A DNA stretch of 64,000 bases from positions 186,001 to 250,000 of the forward strand of contig NZ_JACHGT010000006.1 of assembly GCF_014202425.1 (NCBI RefSeq). The letters run 5' to 3'. Each line of letters starts with the position of its first letter. Within the stretch, counting starts at the first letter, position 1. Shown one piece after another: positions 61,557 through 64,000 of the stretch. The notes under the pieces were generated by a model. It had not been told where the DNA came from. It made no database searches and saw only the letters and a list, made by a program, of their open reading frames with translations. Position numbers and translations under genes: made by a program. Source of the DNA: Phytomonospora endophytica. Lineage in GTDB: Bacteria > Actinomycetota > Actinomycetes > Mycobacteriales > Micromonosporaceae.

Positions 61557-63410
61557 TCAGACGGTGCCGGTGACCGACCACCACCAGCCGTTCGAGATCA
61601 GGTCGGGCCCGGTGGCTCCCTGTCCCCAGAAGTAGTCGTTGGCGTTCGTCTGGAAACTCAGCCCGGTCTTCACGGCCGGACCGTAGGAGCGGTACTTCAC
61701 GCCGTGCGGCTCCTTCAGCAGCGCCATCGTCGCCCAGGCCTGACGGACCGAGTACGCCGGACGCAGCGTCCACCACAGGAACTTCAGCGGGAACAGGTAC
61801 TTCGCGAAGGTCCCGCCGGTGCCGCCGCCGACGCAGTAGGCGTTGGTGACGAAACCGTTCATCATGTGCAGGCCGCGGAACGACTGGTTCCACACGTGCG
61901 CGTCCCGCAGGACCTGGCAGGACTCCAGTTGCAGCCACTCCAGGTTCCAGTCGTTGCCCCAGCGGGCGTCGCCGGGGACGATGCTGGTGTCGGAGACGCT
62001 GCTCTTGAACGTGAAGCCGCCGGGCCAGCCGTGCCCGGTGTACCACTGGGCGTCGACGTCGTCGGCGTACTCGTAGTCCCAGCCGCCCTTGCTGGCGTCC
62101 TTGAAGTCCTTCTCCCAGGACGAGGCGCCGCGCCAGTCGTGGTCGATGAACTGGCCCTTGCTCTGCATCACCGACTTGAAGCCGTTCGCGCTGTCCTGCG
62201 CGCACTGCCACTCGTCGACGGTCTGCGAGATGCCGACCGAGGCGAGCGCGAAGCCGCCGCCGCCCGGTTGCGAGGAGGCGGAGTAGCCGCCGTCGCCGTC
62301 CGCGGCGACCGACGCGATCGCGCTGAGACCGTTGGCGTCGGTGACTTCCAGGCTCACCTGCTCCTGCTTGGCGCCTTCGCGCGGGGTCCGCCGGTAGGTG
62401 ATGGACGGGCCGGCGACGTTGTCGAGCACGGTGGTCGAGGAGGACCAGCGGTAGCTGTACGGTGCCGTGCCTCCGGCCACTTTGGACGACGCGGTCACGG
62501 TGTCCCCGCGTCGGTCGACCTGGACGGTGAACGACGGCGCCGAGTCGCGGACCGCGGGGACGAGACGGCTCGCCTGGGTCTCCTCCTTGCCGACCGGGTT
62601 GCAGGTGTACTGCGGCCAGATCTCCTTGACGGTGCCGGTTCCGTCGGCGTTGCGGGAGGTCAGCTCGGGCATCTGGTAGCCGAGCGTGGGTTCGCCCTGC
62701 TCGACGGTGTCGCCGTAGACGCGCTTGCAGTCCTCGCGGGCCTCGTCGGGGCTGATCACGTCGACCTTGCGGTCGGCGGCGACCTTGCGCAGCGACTCCG
62801 ACAGCTCGGTGACCGTGCCGTTCTCGTCGAAGGTGACGCGCAGGTTCGCGCCCTGGCCGGTCAGTGGGAGACCGTCGAGGTAGGCGTCGAAGCTGACCGT
62901 CGTGTCGATCGGCTGCGCGGTGACGACGCTGCCCTTGTCGTCGGTGAGGGTGAAGTCGCTGTGCGAGATGCGCGCCTTGACGGACATGCCCTCGCTGATC
63001 AGCGCGATGCTCGCGAGCCGGTCGGCCTTCTGCACGGCCAGGTCGTCGGGGTAGGGCTTGATCCGGCCGAGGGCGTCGAAGTCGACCTCCTCGGTGACGG
63101 TCGGGTTGCCGTCCTCGTCGCGGCCCTGGCCGACGGTCTTGTGTGGCACGCGCTGGAACTTGGCGCCGTCGACGTACTGGAAGGAACCGTTGGGGAACAG
63201 GGCGTTCCCGATGCCGAAGGAGTCGGCGAGCCGGGCGCCGTCGTTGACCGTGAGGCCCTCCTGCGTGACGACGTAGACGGTCGCGGTGCCGCCCGCGGCG
63301 CGCGCCTCGACGGCCGGGCCGAGGGAGGCGGCCAGGGCGATGATGACCGCCCCGGCGCCGAGCACTGTGGACGGTCGGTGCCGGGTTGTGCTGTGGGCTA
63401 AGGATTTCAT
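61557..63410 (-). CDS. Large secreted protein, DUF6345-like with clan CD-type His/Cys pattern
   Basis: From the ATG at 63410 (GGGGG upstream) the 617-residue protein has a signal peptide (VLGAGAVIIALAASLGPAVEARA, cut near residue 39), a middle region with an Ig/PKD-like segment (APSFTVQVDRRGDTVTASSKVAGGTAPYSYRWSS), and a C-terminal domain of about 230 residues. The latter has YADDVDAQWYTGHGWPGGF (H460) and LEWLQLESCQVLRDAHVWNQ (C498), the block-H-G...block-S-C arrangement of gingipain/caspase-like peptidases. Family and fold are inferred from these motifs. Confidence 0.75.
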   Translation of the reverse strand: MKSLAHSTTRHRPSTVLGAGAVIIALAASLGPAVEARAAGGTATVYVVTQEGLTVNDGARLADSFGIGNALFPNGSFQYVDGAKFQRVPHKTVGQGRDEDGNPTVTEEVDFDALGRIKPYPDDLAVQKADRLASIALISEGMSVKARISHSDFTLTDDKGSVVTAQPIDTTVSFDAYLDGLPLTGQGANLRVTFDENGTVTELSESLRKVAADRKVDVISPDEAREDCKRVYGDTVEQGEPTLGYQMPELTSRNADGTGTVKEIWPQYTCNPVGKEETQASRLVPAVRDSAPSFTVQVDRRGDTVTASSKVAGGTAPYSYRWSSSTTVLDNVAGPSITYRRTPREGAKQEQVSLEVTDANGLSAIASVAADGDGGYSASSQPGGGGFALASVGISQTVDEWQCAQDSANGFKSVMQSKGQFIDHDWRGASSWEKDFKDASKGGWDYEYADDVDAQWYTGHGWPGGFTFKSSVSDTSIVPGDARWGNDWNLEWLQLESCQVLRDAHVWNQSFRGLHMMNGFVTNAYCVGGGTGGTFAKYLFPLKFLWWTLRPAYSVRQAWATMALLKEPHGVKYRSYGPAVKTGLSFQTNANDYFWGQGATGPDLISNGWWWSVTGTV

Positions 63411-63544
63411 GCTGGTGTTACCCCCATACACGTTGCGTGTGCTGTCCACCGAGACGGTATTGACCGCTAGTGAACGGATACGGAGTAGTTAGGGCACACC
63501 TGTGGTCACCCGGCGGCGGCGGAGAGGGCAAGGATTTTCAGTGC

Positions 63545-64000
63545 CTAATCCGTGAGGGCTTCGACGGGCATCGGGAACGTGTGCAGGGACCCGAGCATTG
63601 GGACCGGGTCGCCTTCCCAGTTCAGGGCGAGGATCTGGTCGCGGCTGCGGCGGCCGATGACGAGCCGGGCGAGTTCGTAGAGCTCGGTGTGCAGGGTGGC
63701 GGCCACGGGGCCGGTGCCGAGGGTGCGGTCGACGGGATCGGCGACGACGCGGACGGCGGGCAGATCCTCCGGCCAGCGGCGGCCGAGGTGCGCGAGGGTG
63801 AAGGCGGCCATCCAGGCGCAGGTCTCGGCGTCGCGGTCGGTGGACATACCGAGGGCGCCGGCGATGTCCTGCTCGTGCTGCCAGGCGTCCTGGACGAGCA
63901 GGTGGCTGCGTTCGTTGCCGGGTGCGGCGAGGAAGGCGTCCATGTCGGGACCGGCCTTCGCCCATTCCGCGCAGACGTCCTCAAGGGACAGTCCGGCGCG
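63545..64000 (-). CDS. Mycothiol-dependent maleylpyruvate isomerase-like (DinB) protein, partial
   Basis: The reverse frame is open to the right edge, so the N-terminus is missing; about 151 residues are visible. HLLVQDAWQHEQDIAGALGM matches the third metal-binding segment of MDMPI/DinB four-helix proteins (H in D-x-W-x-H-E), and the C-terminal extension TCAWMAAFTLAHLGRRWPEDLPAVRVVADPVDRT... is the MDMPI-C-type domain. The family uses mycothiol or other thiols as cofactor, consistent with an actinomycete. Confidence 0.8.
   Translation of the reverse strand, partial: RAGLSLEDVCAEWAKAGPDMDAFLAAPGNERSHLLVQDAWQHEQDIAGALGMSTDRDAETCAWMAAFTLAHLGRRWPEDLPAVRVVADPVDRTLGTGPVAATLHTELYELARLVIGRRSRDQILALNWEGDPVPMLGSLHTFPMPVEALTD

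Overview
This 64 kb window is high-GC, gene-dense chromosomal DNA with frequent GTG and TTG starts, ATGA/GTGA gene overlaps, several apparently leaderless promoters and a mycothiol-type DinB protein at the right edge. Together these indicate an actinomycete. A housekeeping backbone runs through it: tRNA-Ser(GGA), ffs (SRP RNA), dnaX, ybaB, recR, leuA, ask and asd. From memory this resembles the Rv3708c-Rv3721c neighbourhood of Mycobacterium tuberculosis, but here it is opened up by about 40 kb of accessory genes. Genus cannot be fixed from sequence alone.

Left part (1-22 kb). A TerC-type membrane protein sits behind a yybP-ykoY (Mn2+) riboswitch whose expression platform buries the ribosome binding site. 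A 3.5 kb integrated element occupies the tRNA-Ser gene between two perfect 60-bp repeats; it carries a small APH-like kinase, a low-GC HEPN protein and the truncated ends of an integrase and a TPR protein. Next come ffs and dnaX (with an internal cluster of DnaA boxes), two small hypothetical pairs, an XRE/DUF397 regulator pair facing a three-gene coupled operon, and regulator/enzyme pairs with visible operators (HxlR/methyltransferase, GlxA-type/oxidoreductase, TetR/FAD monooxygenase). The ybaB-recR pair follows, and then two perfect parS sites.

Middle part (22-41 kb). Here lie a GNAT / P1-peptidase / MFS cluster opposite a TetR gene with a clear operator, a metallophosphoesterase, a CGNR zinc-finger regulator, a complete peptide ABC transporter operon (binding protein, two permeases, two ATPases), DUF1963 and WD40 proteins, a TetR/hydrolase pair, and a run of surface or membrane proteins (ricin-type lectin, tail-anchored protein, Lys-Ala-Glu repeat protein).

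Right part (41-64 kb). leuA, a HAD phosphatase and a nitroreductase are followed by a lipoprotein, ask (with an internal start for the beta subunit) and asd. A MerR-controlled dehydrogenase with a 19-bp-spacer promoter comes next. A maltose-type system (MalE/F/G homologues, LacI regulator, GH13 glucosidase) has no ATPase and presumably uses a shared one. The window ends with an MFS exporter, a lipoprotein, a large secreted protein with a caspase-like His/Cys pattern, and a partial DinB-family protein.

The most unusual signals are in the DNA rather than in the proteins: six DnaA-box-like sites inside dnaX placed by T-ending codons, a roughly 111-bp dispersed repeat that pairs two DnaA-box-like sites with a conserved 48-bp block, a tandem parS pair, and a recurring CTAGAGCGATC word at gene ends.
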